Part shown: positions 5,774-6,010 of the stretch, in pieces
Layout of the letters: every line of letters starts with the position of its first letter
How positions within the stretch are numbered: position 1 is the first letter of the stretch
Source: Hyphomicrobiales bacterium
GTDB lineage: Bacteria; Pseudomonadota; Alphaproteobacteria; Rhizobiales; JAJFHB01
Assembly: GCA_021775795.1 (NCBI GenBank)
Contig: JAJFHB010000509.1
Span: forward strand, 1-6,010
Reading direction: 5' to 3'
DNA length: 6,010 bases
Notes under the pieces: generated by a model
Told to the model about the DNA's origin: nothing
Database searches by the model: none
What the model saw: only the letters and a program-made list of their open reading frames with translations
Made by a program: the position numbers and the translations under genes

Positions 5774-6010
5774 TTATTGCTGCGCGGGCAAAGGCGCAGA
5801 TGCACTGCGCGTACCAGAATGATCCCGCTCGCGACCGCGATAACGGCGCGGATCGAGTTTATCGAGCGTCCGCAAACTCACCGAAACCTGCATGGTTTCA
5901 ACGCCGCCACCACCGCGCATACCGCGAACAGGGGATGCACTTGCATAGTCGAGACCGCAGGCCAGTCGGACGTATCGTTCGTCAGCCAGGCAGTTGTTGG
6001 CTACATCGAG
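5774..6010 (-). CDS. Transglutaminase-like family protein, C-terminal part
   Basis: The last 78 codons of a minus-strand gene that enters from the right edge; the stop is TAA at 5774-5776. The visible start, LDVANNCLADERYVRLACGL, followed by DYASASPVRGMRGGGG, matches the end of the bacterial transglutaminase-like (cysteine peptidase fold) family. There the usual text is close to FDPTN, then a DERYV-type segment, then DYxxxxPVRG. The Asp of DVANN corresponds to the third residue of the Cys-His-Asp triad; the Cys and His lie outside the window. A short basic, low-complexity tail follows (RRYRGRERDHSGTRSASAPL). Such proteins are often encoded with circularly permuted ATP-grasp and alpha-E partners, which cannot be seen here. 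The gene converges on the crotonase gene with a 43-bp gap and is probably unrelated to the catabolic unit. Confidence 0.8.
   Translation of the reverse strand, partial: LDVANNCLADERYVRLACGLDYASASPVRGMRGGGGVETMQVSVSLRTLDKLDPRRYRGRERDHSGTRSASAPLPAQQ

Overview
The window looks like chromosomal DNA from an alphaproteobacterium of moderate GC content, possibly a marine or soil member of Rhizobiales or Rhodobacterales. This rests on overall protein style: a GcvA/AmpR-like LysR regulator, a class III transaminase, a fused ADP-forming acyl-CoA ligase, and the C-terminal signature of a Rhizobiales-style transglutaminase-like protein. No rRNA, tRNA, mobile element or CRISPR array is visible, and the genus cannot be fixed from the sequence.

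Layout: bases 16-933 (minus) encode a LysR-type regulator. A divergent control region (934-1040) holds a 17-bp dyad containing a T-N11-A LysR-type box and a weak sigma-70-like promoter pointing right. Next comes a 35-codon small ORF (1041-1148, plus) with a strong Shine-Dalgarno sequence. It is followed by a large nested-hairpin intrinsic terminator (1179-1241). Three catabolic genes then run on the plus strand: a PLP-dependent class III aminotransferase (1324-2691), a single-chain ADP-forming acyl-CoA synthetase (2770-4899) and a crotonase/enoyl-CoA hydratase family enzyme (4915-5730). The window ends in a convergent minus-strand gene, a transglutaminase-like protein of which only the last 78 codons are present (5774-6010).

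How the genes may work together (inference): the aminotransferase would remove an amino group from an amine or amino acid. After an oxidation not encoded here, the ADP-forming ligase would activate the carboxylate as a CoA thioester, and the crotonase would hydrate, isomerise or cleave it. The divergent LysR protein is the natural candidate regulator. The substrate cannot be named from sequence. No aldehyde dehydrogenase, acyl-CoA dehydrogenase, thiolase or transporter lies in the window, so the pathway is incomplete here.

The least ordinary element is the small ORF plus terminator between the regulator and the catabolic genes. It could be a free-standing small-protein gene or a leader/attenuator of the operon. 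A 16-bp palindrome with a promoter-like -10 in the 78-bp gap before the ligase gene suggests a second control point inside the cluster.
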